NCBI GenBank assembly: GCA_963377175.1
Contig: CAUJNA010001504.1
Location: 1-64,000, forward strand
Direction of reading: 5' to 3'
DNA: 64,000 nucleotides
Source: Effrenium voratum
Taxonomy: Eukaryota; Sar; Dinophyceae; Suessiales; Symbiodiniaceae
Made by a program: the position numbers and the translations under genes. Shown in pieces: positions 1 through 12,209 of the stretch; position 1 is the first letter of the stretch, and every line of letters begins with the position of its first letter. Under the pieces are notes generated by a model, which ran no database searches, had not been told where the DNA came from, and was given only the letters and a program-made list of their open reading frames with translations.

Positions 1-904
1 TGCTTTGTTTGCATGGATCCATATGAGCTGCCCATTCCTGAGGTGCACTTGGGCGATGCATGGGGTCCCCCCTCTTCACTGGACACGTTTGGCGCGTCGA
101 GTAATGGGCCTGGCAAGTTCAACCTCTGACTTTAGTGCGCAGGTACACCAGGCGCAGACCTCAACTGCTTTGCCAACACATTTTGTCTAAGAAAGATGTT
201 GCTGCCCTCAGAGCATCCCAGAACACTATCCCCATTGCACAAAAATGGGGTATGTAAATAGACACATGTTTGCTTCCAACAGTTCTGTACAGTCTTGGGG
301 GAGTGGTTTGGGGGCAGTGACTCTGTGGCCACTCCGGCAGTGTTCGACCGACTTCAACGGGATTCGCATTTGATATACACTGAAGTCTGTCTCAAACTGG
401 TGCCAACCCTTTCTTTCAGGGCTCCCTGGACATCACGAATGCAGACCGCGACCAAGAGAAAGGGTTCTGCATTTTCCCCTGTCGGTGATTTGACACACGG
501 CCTGTGCATGGGCACTTGGATCTGAACACCTTGCGGGAGAATCCCAGCTGCTGAGCTGCCTGCTGACAGTCTAGCATGGAAGTAAGTCCAGACTCATTTC
601 AAATCTCGCTTGAGTTGCCGAACTTAAGAGGGCAGGAAGACCATTCTTATTGGTAAACCAACAGTTTGGAGACTCGAACCTCAGAAAGTGCATCGAAACC
701 CCCCACAAGCCAGGATTTGGATCCCAGAGCCCCAACCCCGGAACAACGCACACGCCCCCCCAGCCCCCTCCCCCCCAGCTTTTTGTTGACAACAACAAGT
801 GACCCCCCCCCAAAAAAAAAACACAACACAAGGCCAAATCCGCTTTCCCCTCATAGTTAGGACTCAAATAATCCGCTTTCAGCTCTCTGGGGGAACGAAC
901 CTGC
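1..904. other. No recognisable gene
   Basis: Host-type mixed-composition sequence. Short open frames exist on both strands but none has a recognisable domain. There is a C-rich and A-rich low-complexity stretch around 730-830. I see no RNA gene or repeat array here. Confidence 0.5.
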
Positions 905-967
905 GAGGAGGCCACGGCCCTGCAGAACTTGAAGACAGCGCTGCGGGCGCTGGTGGTGTCCTGGGCC
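905..967 (+). CDS. Possible RRM C-terminal half (candidate exon)
   Basis: The frame starting GAG GAG GCC reads EEATALQNLKTALRALVVSW. This has the alanine and leucine spacing of helix 2 and strand 4 of an RNA-recognition motif. An AG precedes the stretch. It is a short GC-rich coding-like island in otherwise non-coding sequence, on the same strand as the better-supported RRM exons further right. The fit rests on composition and spacing only, and the splice ends are unclear. Confidence 0.25.
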
Positions 968-3509
968 CCCCCCTGGCAGCCGGGGCCTGGCCACGTGAAC
1001 GGGCGGAGTCCCCAGGAGACCCGTTGATCGGCACAAAATCGGGCGATCTTGGTCCTCTCAGTTTCCAGGGGGGGAAAAATTACGTCACCCCAAAAGGGGT
1101 GCCCTGAAAAGACATGCGGCAAGCAAAAAAGAGTTTAGACTTGTTGTGGCAAGTTGTGGGTGCGGCATTGGTGGCATTTGTGCGGAGTGTCACTCAGATC
1201 ATGGCTATCGATATTCTATCCTGTGCAAAGGCACTCTCAGGCATCACATGTTGCAAGTAAGGGCGAGCCCACTGTGCATTTGTTTGTGCCCTCACGCATT
1301 GCCTGGTCCCAGCAGTTTCATTGGCACAGCACACAAAATCATTGGGACTGAGCATTGCGCTATGGAAAAATAGGCGGGGGTCCTATAGTCTAAGTGAAGC
1401 CAGCACTGCAGCTGTGGCAAAGCTTGGCTTTCCCACAGTCAGCGCCCTGATACTTCTACCTTGCGCCTTTGTGACAGCAGACGTTTCCAGAAGGGGCACT
1501 AAGGTATCCATGTTTCCCTGACTCAAACATGACACATGATTGCTTCGCCTGCTTTGCACTTCGGCTTCGGAAAACGATCGAAACGAAGGAGGCGTGGCAG
1601 CTCATAGAGAAAGCTACAGGGATGATGCGAAGCCCAGAGCTGACCGAGTTGGCGCAGGCACCTGTGAGTTTGAGCGCGTTGAATGGCAGGGTGGTTTTGT
1701 TATTCGGAACCAGCCTTTTCAATGCAGGACATCTTGACATGTGACCTGAGGGCTCTTGGCAACCCCCTACGGTTGGCTCCTTGTGTGTTTGTTTGTGTGT
1801 TCCATTGTAGGGGGTTAAACAGAACTCACCTGCTTCTGTTTCGATCTTTAAAAGTGAAGGAAGGTCCTTGTGCTTGCGCTGGCTGCTTTACAGAGCATTG
1901 CTGACTGTTGGCGCAAACGCAGCCAAGAAGTGCTGTCCTGCGCTTGACAGAATACATTCAACAAGTGCATAGGTCCGTTTCGTTTTCTGTTCTGATGCCC
2001 CTATCATTTTGTTCTGTGGCCAATAGCTCGAGAAGATTACTTGTCATGTCTTCAGGCGCATGGCTGACACATGCCTGTGTGTGTGTGTGCGCAAGTCCGG
2101 GGTAAAGCTTCTCAGACTAAAACAGCTAGTCCTGAGGCAGCGTCAGTCCAGTGACTCGGCCGGCCTTCGCGCCGAAGATTCCAGTGTTTGTTCGCTACTG
2201 GCCAGCAACACGCAGGAGTCCCCTTTGTGCAGCTGTATCAAGCATCAATGGATCGGGACTGGGCGCCGCAGTTGGTGCCTGGAGGGGTGCTCGGGCGTTC
2301 AAAGGCAGGTTGCCATCATGGCTGTTTTTTCAATTGTTCCAAGACACGGACGGTTTCCTTTGCAGCACGAATGTTGGCACACTGCTGATGTTCTAGATAT
2401 GGCCTGGCTGCAAGCAGGCCTGCCACATGTCTTTTGGTCAGCTACTGCCAGAAGGATGGATGAAGGACGGGAAAGGCTAATGAGTGATGTGTGAACGTTT
2501 GCGATTGCAGTGCCAGAGGTCGATGCTTGCCAACCTATCATGGTCACCCTCCTAGCGAGGTCTCAGACATGGGGCTCCGTGGCCCGGCACCGATCCAGGC
2601 CAAGAGCACCGTCCCCTGGATCCGGGAGTCAGTGGCCATCTTCCTGCGTGAGTGACGAGCAGATTCCTTCGAGGAGAGGGTCCCGGCTGCGGCTGAAGCG
2701 AGTTGAAAGGATCCGCCTGCTGACCCTGAGCTCGGTGCACGGGTAGCCAGCGTCACTTTGGTCTCAGAGTCTCACGAATCGGAACGCGGACGAAGTCGGT
2801 GCTGAAATGACTGCGGTTTCTGGGGCTCAAAAGAAGTGCGATTGCGAGGCCAGTGCCTTGGTGGTCTGTGGGCCGGCTTCCATGACCGCGTGGAATCTTT
2901 GCGGGGTTGGCCACCGCAAACCAGCCTCCTCACCATCATGAGAACTCTGGTGCCCACAATCGACACCACAGAAATGCATCAAGTTGTGAAATGTTCAGAC
3001 TTTTACTTGCCAGACACTTTTTCAGCCCTTGAGAACAGGCTATAGTCTTGCAGGGGGCAGGCAGTGGGTGTCCCCTGCACTGCTTCTCTCAATCGCTCTT
3101 GGCATGTTGAACATGGTTTTGCTAACATGCCAAGGTGGCGAAGTGAATGTTTGACCGGATGCTGCAAACACACCTGGAAATGCAAGTGAATCTAGCCTTC
3201 AGATAATCCTTTGCGCACTTCAAAATGGATGAATTGGGAATGTGGGCATGATTGAGCAATCTCGCTGATCCAATGTGTGGTGCGTTGCGTTTGTTTGTGC
3301 CTTGTGTTTGTTTCGCTGGCTGGCTGGCTTGCATTTCCCTTCCAACAAGTTCCAGATCTGTTTTCACCCTGGCAAGCATGTCTGAACTTGTCCTAACCAA
3401 CAAGGTCTCAAATTATATCCCATGGCCAACCCAGTTCATTGGCACGGCTCGTTTGGGTTCCGTTCCCTCGGAACAGCTTGGTTGCAACGGGCTGGCACGG
3501 CAAGCGGCA
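968..3509. other. Unassigned host sequence with weak exon-like islands
   Basis: Two stretches look more coding-like than their surroundings. One is 1568-1660 (+), helical and charged, containing ETKEAWQLIEKATGMM. The other is 2566-2648 (+), ending just before a GTGAGT donor-like site. Neither shows a domain I recognise. The remainder is intron-like or intergenic with short TG runs near 2075. Confidence 0.35.
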
Positions 3510-3600
3510 GGCTGCCTGGTCTACTTCGACACGGAGCACATCGCCGAGGCGGCGGCGCATCTGGATTTGGTGCTCAAAGGCCAGCGCGGGGGCACTCAGC
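3510..3600 (+). CDS. RRM C-terminal half with RNP1-like strand (candidate exon)
   Basis: After an AG at 3509-3510 the plus frame reads GCLVYFDTEHIAEAAAHLDL and continues with a Lys-Gly-Gln turn. This matches strand 3 (RNP1-type, aromatic-rich), helix 2 and the following loop of an RNA-recognition motif. The open frame runs on to 3698 through a Ser/Arg-rich stretch, so the exon may extend beyond 3600. The matching N-terminal half (RNP2) was not found upstream. RRMs bind single-stranded RNA. Which RNA-binding protein this belongs to cannot be told. Exon limits are inferred. Confidence 0.45.
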
Positions 3601-3699
3601 GCAGCTCGCTCTCGCGCCGCAGCTCTTCGGTCTTCGACGGCTTTCGATTCGAGGGTGTTTGGCTCCCAAAGCTCGCTTCCCGAGGTCCCGTGAAGTGAC

Positions 3700-5538
3700 T
3701 TTAGCCACTTTTTGGGTTCGGACCTGACCATTTGCGGTAAATAGAAGGTTGGGAATTCTTTGGCCCATCCACTCAGGAGGTGAGTTGAGGGTTTCCCTCT
3801 CCCGAAGTTTGGGTTTTTGTCCCTAGCTGCCAATGGAGGGTTTAGTTTGGTCAAAGAAGAGGCCATTGCCGTTTCGGATGGCTTGAGAAAAAAGTATGAG
3901 TTGGGACAATCTACATGGAGTTTGTTCGCTGGTGATGGTTGAGGACACGGGAGCCCTGCCCATCGGTCGGCAGTCATGGGTCGGCCATTCCCTGCAACAA
4001 AACAGGAAGGGGTAGAAGCATATTGAACCCCTGCAAAGTTAGGAGCTCGTTCCCTATGTCTCTACCAAGTAGGTTTGGCAGATCATTCTGGGCAATTGAA
4101 ATCGGGAATCGATCGCTACTTAGGCAAATGGAAGGTTCTCACCAAACTATTGAAATTTGCCGAAGATGCAGTTCATATCCTTACAGGTTGCAAGTAAACC
4201 AATCATTTACCGTGGTAAACATGTAAAGCTGTCTATGCTTGCTACAAAAGAAGAAGATAAACCAAGGCCCCGAGCGAGAGTGTGGCATCTTAGGCAACGT
4301 TGGTTTACAAGGTCTTGCATGTTTTGCCTTAAGCCTTCGGAAATGATGCAACATAAACACACATTGCAAGGGGTTCACGTTGCAGCGATTGCGCGATTTG
4401 GAGTCCGAGGGGCAGCGAAATCCTTGCAAGGGGGTAGCACTAGCTGGGTTTTAGATGGTTTTAGTTCACAGTGGCCGTAGGGAGAAGCGTTCGAGGTGTG
4501 TTCAGAGTGTCAGCTGGGCACAAAAGGTGCAGGGCGATGAGAATTCCAATCGGTGTTCGGCCACCGTGCGGCTGCTCCGCATCTCAGACATGGGCTGCCT
4601 TCTGAACGCAGGATGCTTGAGCAAGCTGCAGGCTCTTGACAGAGCCCAGTCGAAGGGTACCTGCTGCCATCTGCTGCCTTTCCACAGGCATCATCCCTCT
4701 GGCAGCAAACAGCCGGGGGTGAAATGCTCAATCTCTAGCTTTAGCTAGCTGTTGTTTCGACCTGTGTAAGCAAGTGCATGGGCTGAATCCCCACTTATTG
4801 ATTCATTCTGTCTGGGCTGAATCCCCACTAACAATCTGGGCTGAAAAAACGAAGCAAGAAATTCCTCCAAGCCGTAGATTCCATTCCCCCCTGGGCCGCC
4901 CACTCCCAACACGGGGCAAGGGTTTCCGTGCAGCTGACCGGAAGAATCTGACAGTTCGACGGATCCCAACGCAGCCTCTGCAAGAGGTGGATGTATCAAC
5001 AGCCTTCTTTTGGATCACGTGTAAGCAAGTGCATGGGGTGAAGTATTGGCTTGTTGATGACATAGTGTATCCAAAATTTGGGTGGAACTAATTCGTAGAA
5101 CCAATAACGCAGTCCCTGCCCCAAGTGCCCCTTCACGTTCTAAGCTCGCTTCGGCCCCAAACAGCCCTGGACCGCCTCACATGGTGCCTTGCTTCTGTGG
5201 TCCGCTAGCTTTCGTCCACCAACTCCTGCTCAAATGTCCATGGTGGCGGTCCTTTCTTGGGGATCCCTAATTTCAGACAGTGGAACGCTACTTTGTGCAG
5301 CCTGGTCGGTTCTGCATAAAATCTTTCTGGAAGCCAGGGCTCACTGTCTAACCCTGTGCCTTGTCGACTTGCGATGGGTGGGCATCCGCGAGTGTGGGGA
5401 GGAGGGAGCTTTCGGCGGAAACCAATGGGAACACACGCATTCTTGGGGTTTCCCTTGTGGACGCAGGTTTCCCACACAGACATCCAAGAGCCCAGTGTAC
5501 TTTCAAGATGACCTTTGGGCACAAGAGCCCTTCACAAG
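3700..5538. other. No recognisable gene
   Basis: Host sequence without a convincing coding region. The open frames on both strands are short and lack domains. A near-duplicate phrase (ggctgaatccccacta) occurs twice around 4780-4830. Confidence 0.45.
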
Positions 5539-5575
5539 TACCCTCCCGCCAATTAACATGGAACCTGACGTTGGG
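5539..5575. repeat. Dispersed host repeat, copy 1
   Basis: This 37-base stretch is nearly identical to 22111-22147, sharing the core CCTCCC-CCAA-TAACATGGA-CCTGACGTT with a few mismatches. Weaker similarity extends about 80 bases further right in both. It is probably an interspersed host repeat. Confidence 0.5.
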
Positions 5576-5971
5576 ATTTGTTTTGCAAAAGGAAAATGGT
5601 CCAAACCGGAAACCCTCCTGTCAGATTACAATGTGAATTGGTGGGGGGGGCATGACTTTCATAATGTGCAATAAGTCAGCCCCAGCTTCCCATAAAACAA
5701 GTTGTTGGGGCCCCGGCTTGCTTGAAGTTGACCTCAGCGGTGAGGCCGATCAACGTCCACAGTTCTTCTTGTACGCCGAATTGCAGAGTGCTTCTATTGC
5801 CCGTGCCATGTTTGTTCAAAAGGGAACTTGGGGAAACATGCTTGGTTGGTTTTGCCACAGGAAGCCAACAAATCTTTATTCCTTTGGGGCAACATGCTGC
5901 CAATGCTGCTTTTATCTCTCGCGTTGCCGCGTGGCTTGCTGGCTGAGGTCTTCATTTGAGCTCCTCCTCGG

Positions 5972-6011
5972 CAAGGGATGCCAAGGCCACCCTCTTCGTG
6001 GGCAATGTCCC
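5972..6011 (+). CDS. RRM exon 1: RNP2 strand
   Basis: The frame reads RDAKATLFVGNVP, the canonical first strand (RNP2, L-F-V-G-N-V/L-P) of an RNA-recognition motif. The exon ends in phase 2 at a GTGACC donor. Joined to the A that follows the AG at 7074-7075, it completes a proline codon and the domain continues in frame. With exons at 7076 and 8361 this gives an almost complete RRM in three small exons. The exact left boundary, near AAGG at 5970, is uncertain. Confidence 0.55.
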
Positions 6012-7075
6012 GTGACCTGGCTGATATCCTTTCCTGACTCCAACGGTCCTACTAAGTTGTTAGACGTTCAATTTTGAAGATGCTTCATGCACTCGTCACG
6101 AATAAGTAGAGATATTTATGGACGTGTGCTTTTTGGGGGGGTGAACCAGGCAGGCCGCATGTTCACACAAGAGGTGACAGCACAAGCCGGCTTGCGCAGG
6201 TGCCCAATACTCACGCTTACAGTGTACATGGCCATGGGGAAAGTAATGAGCTCCCCCCAGATTTTGTGGTTGGAGCGTACTGAGTCCCAGCATGTGCCTC
6301 CCAACTGGACCGTAGACTGCTAAATGAAGTCCCCTGGACAAAAAGCGTGATAGATTCCCGTTACGACCAAAAGGGGACAAATAACAAATATCACTAAGCA
6401 GACGGAAGTTAGAGGTTGAAAGTAGATGGTACATGTCCCTTTATGGAAGTAAAGCGGACGAAACCGAAATGGGAATTGGAATTGTGACAACACCTTGATC
6501 GACTGCACCCTAAGGTTTACAGAGAGTTCCGTGGGGGGCCAGCCGCTTCTGGACGACAAGCCAGAGCAAACCTACCCTTTCGGGTTGCCCCGCCATATTT
6601 AGGCTCCAAAAGAAGGGATATCTTGACCGAGCTGAATTTGTCCACACGGAGTGTGTTTGCATTGTTCTCTGTGGGAAGTGACATCATTCCTTGAAACGGC
6701 ACCCTGGCTGTCAATGCCAACATCCCAGCAATGAGGGGCAGCACATGCCATGCAAGGTCGGAGGATGAAGAATCCATTGGCAGGGGTCCATTTGCGTCTT
6801 CTATTGGTTTGGGCGGTCCCCTATCGGTGTTGTGGCGGTAACATCATCAGGCTTGTATTTACATATAACGATGTATGATCACAAATGCATATGTATGAAT
6901 ACAAGATATCTGAATGCGGCCCCCCGCTCAGCGAGGACTGTGACCGTCCGACAGCTGTGGAGAAGAAGAAGAAGAATACAAGATATGTATTATTTACGTG
7001 TATTGTGTACTATACCTTTCTATAGAGAGATAGCTTCACACGTGGTGGTTCCGCGTCGTGTCCCTTCGGGCTGAG

Positions 7076-7156
7076 ATACGACGCAGAGGAGGCCGACCTT
7101 CACGAGGTGCTGGGTGTTGCAGGGCCGCTGGCGGAGGTGCGCCTGATGCGGAAGGG
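7076..7156 (+). CDS. RRM exon 2: helix 1 and strand 2
   Basis: It starts right after AG at 7074-7075 with a base that completes the split proline codon. It then reads YDAEEADLHEVLGVAGPLAE followed by VRLMRK, typical of helix 1 (E-A-D-L-H/R) and strand 2 (A-E-V-R-L-M) of an RRM. The 3' junction shares a G with the next exon, so the donor could be GC or another non-GT dinucleotide, as is known for dinoflagellate introns. The intron to the next exon is about 1.2 kb. Confidence 0.55.
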
Positions 7157-8360
7157 CATGGCGCTTCTCGGCGGCGTCCCCCAGGTCGGCGGTTTCGGGG
7201 CTGCCAATGTTGCCTTTGGCGCAGTTGTGGAGAGTTTCCGGAGGATCTCGCCACTTGGAGATATGGAGATATTTCTTGGGCAGATGTGGGACGAGTCTAG
7301 CAGGCATGATGTCAAGCAAATGTCACTAGCATGCGTGTGTGCGTGTGATAGCAGCTGTGCGGAATGCAGCACCGGAGAACCTGCCCACTGCACCTGAACA
7401 AGCATAATTTCATCGCATGCCCTCATGTGTGCAGCATGATTTGTCTCTCCGACACCTGCTGAGTGGCGTATTTTTACTGCAACGTAGCCGTTAGTTGTAT
7501 ATAGAGGTGGTACAACGCCCGTATGTCAAAGTAGCTCTTCAGCAGATATCTCAGATATCTAGCACGTGTTTTTTCAGCGCGTGCAAGCATCGTTCTGTAG
7601 GATGTTGGTATCGAAGTCCAGCCGTGACGTGGTACAATCAGTAAAACTTGCCCTGCTGATTGGACAAGAAGTACTGAGAGACGGCTGCTGGTAGAGGTGC
7701 CTCCGGGGGTGCGCCCAAGGTTTCAACTTCTTCGTACTAATCGTTCTAGTTGTTCTTGCGAACATACCTATGCACTGAAAAGCACAAATGCATGGTTCTG
7801 CTTTGGATTCGGCGAACACCTAGCACATTCCTAGCACATCACTAAATTAGTGTAGTTCTTTCATATTCCTTCTGTGTTTCCAGCACATTTCTAGTTGTAC
7901 TCAACATGCTTCTAGCCTAGCACAATCCGGGTTTCTTGCATACTTCTTGCTGCTATGTGTAAAGCACATTGCTGGTTTTACTCAATCAAATATATTCTAG
8001 CATAGCCCAACCCGGAATGATATGGTTGGCACATTTACTTGCGTGCAACGCATGTGATGCGTTGCATATGTCCACCGGAGCTTGCTTTTATCGCCACAGA
8101 CGTTTGGTGAAAAAAACAAAGAGGAGGGTGGGCGTGGTTGTTCCAAATCAGCTACAGATGCAAACTTGTGGCCGGCCACGAGAAACCAAGAACTGTCACA
8201 GTGGCCAGTCTTCCCTTTGAATGACAAGGCCCAACTGTCTAAGTTCATTTACAAAAGTGAAGTCACCAACGCCCCTCTAATTCACCATGCTTTTTGGCCA
8301 ACCCTTTAGATTGTCAGAGTGTCTCAGGCTCCTTCTCACCCGTTAGCTCCGCAGCCTGAG

Positions 8361-8427
8361 GTTCGTTGACTTTGTGAACCCGGAGGACGCCACGAAGGCA
8401 GCGACCCTTGGAGGTCTCATTTTGGAA
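8361..8427 (+). CDS. RRM exon 3: RNP1 strand and helix 2
   Basis: Following AG at 8359-8360 the frame reads FVDFVNPEDATKAATLGGLI, the RNP1 strand 3 and helix 2 of an RRM, ending near strand 4. It closes at a GTGATC donor at 8428. Codon phase is consistent with the preceding exon. With 5972-6011 and 7076-7156 it forms one RRM of slightly less than usual length, lacking part of the loop before RNP1. The product is a host RNA-binding protein of unknown identity. Confidence 0.55.
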
Positions 8428-9394
8428 GTGATCCACGGCTCAGGCACGGGCCATCCAGGAAATGCAGGACCTACTGAATCTCAGGGCTCAGCCACGTACA
8501 CCTCGAAAAGCCCTACTATGTGTACATGTGATTTGTGTACACATGGGGTTTGGCGGTTCTCTCCATATGTTTATGTCTTATTGAGGGGCCACGCCTGAGC
8601 TTTCCAGTATGACCAGCAAGCGCTGAGCGGGGCAGAACTATGCAATCAAGCACGCAGAGGCACAGACACACAGATGCATACACTCGCATGTATAGCACTG
8701 TAAAGTACCCGAAGCAGGAACACACGACAAGACACCACCCGCGTGGCCAGGCGGTCACAGAGTTGCAAGGCTGCGCTTGCCTGGGGGCGCCCTTACGCCT
8801 GGAAAGTGAAAGTCATGCGCCTCGTTGGCAAAAAGCACAGAGACGTGAGGGTGTGCCCTTTTTCCAACGACCAGAAAGTGGACAGTCGGGTTTTTGCAGA
8901 CTGCTGCTCTCTTGAAACGGCCCCTTGTCCACTTTCATGATGATGGAAAAAGGCCTTGGACATTACAGGAGTAAAGTTGAAATGCATGGCCCAAGGAATA
9001 CTTGAAGGGTCTGAAGGCAGCTCCGCTAGAGCTATGCAGATATCCATGACACGTTGGTGCTTTAAATGCATGGACACTACAACAGAATGCATCGGCACTC
9101 ATATTTTTGGGGGGATGATTCATCCCATTTGACATCCCTCAGTTCTTCAGTGGCACCCTTTTTTCCCTTTTTTTTGGTGGCCCCACTAAAAATGGTCTTC
9201 CCCAAAAAGGGTCCCTTTTTTCCAGGGTCACTGAACAGGGCTCCTTAAACCATACATTTTGCAACCATTTGAACCATGGGGCTTGTTCCGTACAAAAATA
9301 AAGGGAAACACCACCATGTACAAGGCAATGTTCAGGTGTACAATGTAAGGGTCCTTGCTGAACTACTGAGATCCGGGTCACTGACTTCTCGCGA

Positions 9395-9540
9395 GGACAA
9401 CCGGCAGGGCCCCCTCTTCCGCGCGCCGCGGCGGGAGCCGCAGCACTCGGCCTGGGCTCAGCAGCCCGGCTCCGGGCGGCCAAAGGGAGCTCGACGGCAC
9501 GGGCCGGATCCCCGCAGCTCGAAGGGCAAAGCTCGTTCGG
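9395..9540 (+). CDS. Candidate Arg/Pro/Ser-rich exon
   Basis: This is a strongly GC-rich island of codon-like composition on the plus strand, open across the whole stretch and rich in Arg, Pro, Gln, Ser and Gly (for example RAPRREPQHSAW). It lies between RRM exons on the same strand and would suit a linker of an RNA-binding protein. There is no domain, and the opposite strand is also open, so this is a weak call. Confidence 0.25.
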
Positions 9541-10234
9541 GGTTGTTGGGTGGATGGTGCTCCTTTTTTGTTTGTTTGCTGTGTGCATGTGTGTTTCGTT
9601 TATGTCCGTTTGAATCACTTTTAACTTGGGAAGTGGTTTGATTGCTCCGTAGGGGTTATTAATCCGGAATCAGAGTGCCTCGCAGGGAGGTCTTCCACAA
9701 CCTTTCCTGTCGGAAGCCGAAACCGGATTGTTTTTCTTATTGGGGACCCAGCAGGACATACCCTTCTACCCACAATGATGGCGAACCACACTGTCCAAAA
9801 AGGCTTGACCCTTTTTGTTTGCAAGAAACCCTCGCCCAGTAGTTCAGTGGCACATATTGTCCGTTTTGAATTTTGTGGCTTTCATTCTGAACCGCTCAAC
9901 CCATAGTTGCTTATTTTATTGAATATATCTTTTCGGGGGGAGGGTTCGCAATGTCTACCAGGATTCCTGAAGAACCCTCATGGGAGTTTCCCATACCCGA
10001 AGCGGGTGGGTGGGGTATTTGGAGTGTCAACCAAGTGGTTTGGGAAACCAGAAGGTTCCCCACCTCTGCCATACAAGGGAATCCCCCTTTCTATGAACAA
10101 ATTGCCCTTGGGACATTTTCAGAATTGGTCATTGTATCACAGTATTGGTCATTCCCCACAGCCCTGGATTGTAGTCATGCTCCATGTCCCGCGTTTCTTT
10201 CCCGAAAGCACGGCGAAGGGTTCTTGAGCTGAGT

Positions 10235-10620
10235 TCACTTGAGTTGTTCTCATGAGAGTCATTGCAAGGAGTCATTGCAAGGAATCATCATCATGAAAGT
10301 CATTGCAAGGTGTCATTGCAAGGAATCATCATCATGAAAGTCATTGCAAGGATCCTTGCACTTGCAGCTTGCACTTGACTCCTTGCACTTGCAACTTGCA
10401 CTTGACTCCTTGCACTTGCAACTTGCACTTGACTCCATGCACTTGCGACTTGCACTTGACTCCATGCACTTGCGACTTGCACTTGACTCCTTGCACTTGC
10501 AACTTGTACTTGACTCCGTGCACTTGCAACTTGCACTTGACTCCATGCACTTGGCTCCTTGCAACTTGCAATGACCCTCATAACTCCTTGCAATGACTCC
10601 TTGCAATGACTCCTTGCAAT
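10235..10620. repeat. 27-bp tandem minisatellite flanked by GTCATTGCAAGG repeats
   Basis: About eight copies of a 27-base unit (CTTGCACTTGCAACTTGCAC plus TTGACTC) lie between roughly 10355 and 10560, with single-base variants. They are bordered on both sides by copies of GTCATTGCAAGGA. Because 27 is divisible by three, every frame is open and reads as a 9-residue repeat. This explains several false open frames on both strands. Confidence 0.9.
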
Positions 10621-10687
10621 GACGTCAAGTGCAATTGACTTGCGAGGAGTTAAAATCTCTTCTTAGGGCGGCGGGGTAGCGCCGACG

Positions 10688-11035
10688 ACACTCTGCGGGG
10701 ATTGGCGTGGTCGAGGTGCAAAAACGAGGTTTTTTGCGATTTTGTTTTGGCTCGCGCGACCCTCTGCAGGGATCGGCGTGGTCGAGGTGCAAAAACTCGA
10801 GGTGTTTTGCAATTTTGTTTGGGCCCCCTCTGCGGGGATCGGCGTGGTCGAGGTGCAAAAACTCAAGGTTTTTTGCGATTTTGTTTTGGCTCGCGCGACC
10901 CTCTGCGGGGATCGGCGCGGTCGAGGTGCAAAAACTCGAGGTTTTTTTTTTACGATTTCTGCAGTGCTCGCGCGGCCCTCTGCGGGGCTCGGCGTGGTCG
11001 AGGTGCAAAACCCCCCTTTTATTCCCCGGGGGGGG
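10688..11035. repeat. About 73-bp tandem repeat, five copies
   Basis: Five diverged copies of a unit start with CTCTGCGGGGATCGGCGTGG and contain GTCGAGGTGCAAAAACTCGAGG, then T-rich and GCTCGCGCG segments. The copies begin near 10690, 10761, 10828, 10901 and 10978. Open frames across this region are products of the repeat. Confidence 0.85.
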
Positions 11036-11167
11036 GAGCGGTTTTTTGCGACTTTTGTTGTTCGAACTGGTCCTCGGGAGTTGTCTCGTGCGTTTCGCGC
11101 GCCTCGCTCCCGGGGGACAGGCGGGGTCGTGGGTCTCGATTCCCCCCTGGTCCACGGTGCGTCGTAA

Positions 11168-11995
11168 GCTGCACGGAGCAACTTGCATAAAGCAACTGGC
11201 GCAGAGCAAGTTGCACAGACCATTTTGCGCAGAGCAACTTGCGCAGAGCAACTTGCCGCAGAGCAACTCTTGCAAGCCCAGTTTGGCGCCAGAGCGCATT
11301 GCCTAGAGCAAAACTTTGCGCAGAGCAAGTTGCACAGACCATTTTGCGCAGAGCAACTTGCGCAGAGCAACTTGCACAGACCAGTTTGCGCAGAGCACCT
11401 GAGCAACTTGCGCAGAGCAACTTACGCAGAGCAACTTGCAGGGAGCAACTTGCACGGAGCAATTTGCACAGAGCAACTTGCAGGGACTTGCGCGGAGCAA
11501 CTTGCGCGGAGCAACTTGCGCAGAGCAACTTGCGCAGACCAACTTGCACCGACCACTTTGCGCAGAGCACCTTGCCCAGAGCAACTTGCGCAGAACAACT
11601 TGCACAGAGCAACTTGCACAGAGCAGCTTGCACAGAGCAATTTGCGCAGAGCAACTTGCCCATGAAGATCTTGCACAGAAACAACTTGCAGAGAGCGAGA
11701 TAGGGAGAGAGACATTTGCACAGAGTCAGTTGCACAGAGATCCTTGCACAGAGCAGCTTGCGCAAAGCAACTTGCGCAGAGCAACTTGCGCAGAGCAACT
11801 TGCACAGAGCAACTTGCACAGAGCAGCGTGCACAGAGCAACTTGCAGGGAGCAACTTGCACGGAGCAACTTGCACGGAGCAACTTGCACAGAGCAACTTG
11901 CGCAGAGCAACTTGCGCAGAACAACTTGCGCGGAGCAACTTGCACAGGCCAGTTTGCGCAAAGCACCTTGCCCAGAGCAACTTGCGCAGAATGGT
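11168..11995. repeat. 14-bp tandem array (GAGCAACTTGCGCA), about 58 copies
   Basis: A long array of the 14-base unit GAGCAACTTGCGCA with frequent G/A and C/A variants. Three units make 42 bases, so long frames of 14-residue periodicity are open on both strands at once. No start, splice or domain signal supports a gene. Similar open arrays are common in dinoflagellate genomes (established knowledge, species not determined). Confidence 0.9.
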
Positions 11996-12209
11996 CACGG
12001 GGCTGTGATGCTTTCGGGCCAACCGTGGTCTAGTTGTTTTTTACCATATGGTTTTACCATATGGCCGTGGGTAAAATAGGTGGCCCTGGTAAATGGATAC
12101 ATGGAATTATAAACCCATGTCTTTAATTAGTTTTTTGGGGTTGTTGTTCCAGTTCATTTCGCTTTGCCCGGAAAAACCATTTTCCCTGGGGAACCGCTTG
12201 GAATCCGAG

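Noticed and set aside
1568..1660. Helical coding-like stretch (ETKEAWQLIEKATGMM)
   Set aside because: No domain and no clear splice sites, so not listed as a gene.
2566..2648. Exon-like stretch ending at GTGAGT
   Set aside because: The donor looks good but there is no domain and no partner exon in phase was found.
7790..7995. Recurring TAGCACATT/CTAGCACA phrases
   Set aside because: Too irregular in spacing to call a tandem array or CRISPR.
10300..10606. Five overlapping short-period frames
   Set aside because: 27-bp minisatellite read in different frames.
11019..11966. 315-codon minus-strand frame and similar frames over 10300-12030
   Set aside because: Products of tandem repeats that are open on both strands. 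No domain or start context.
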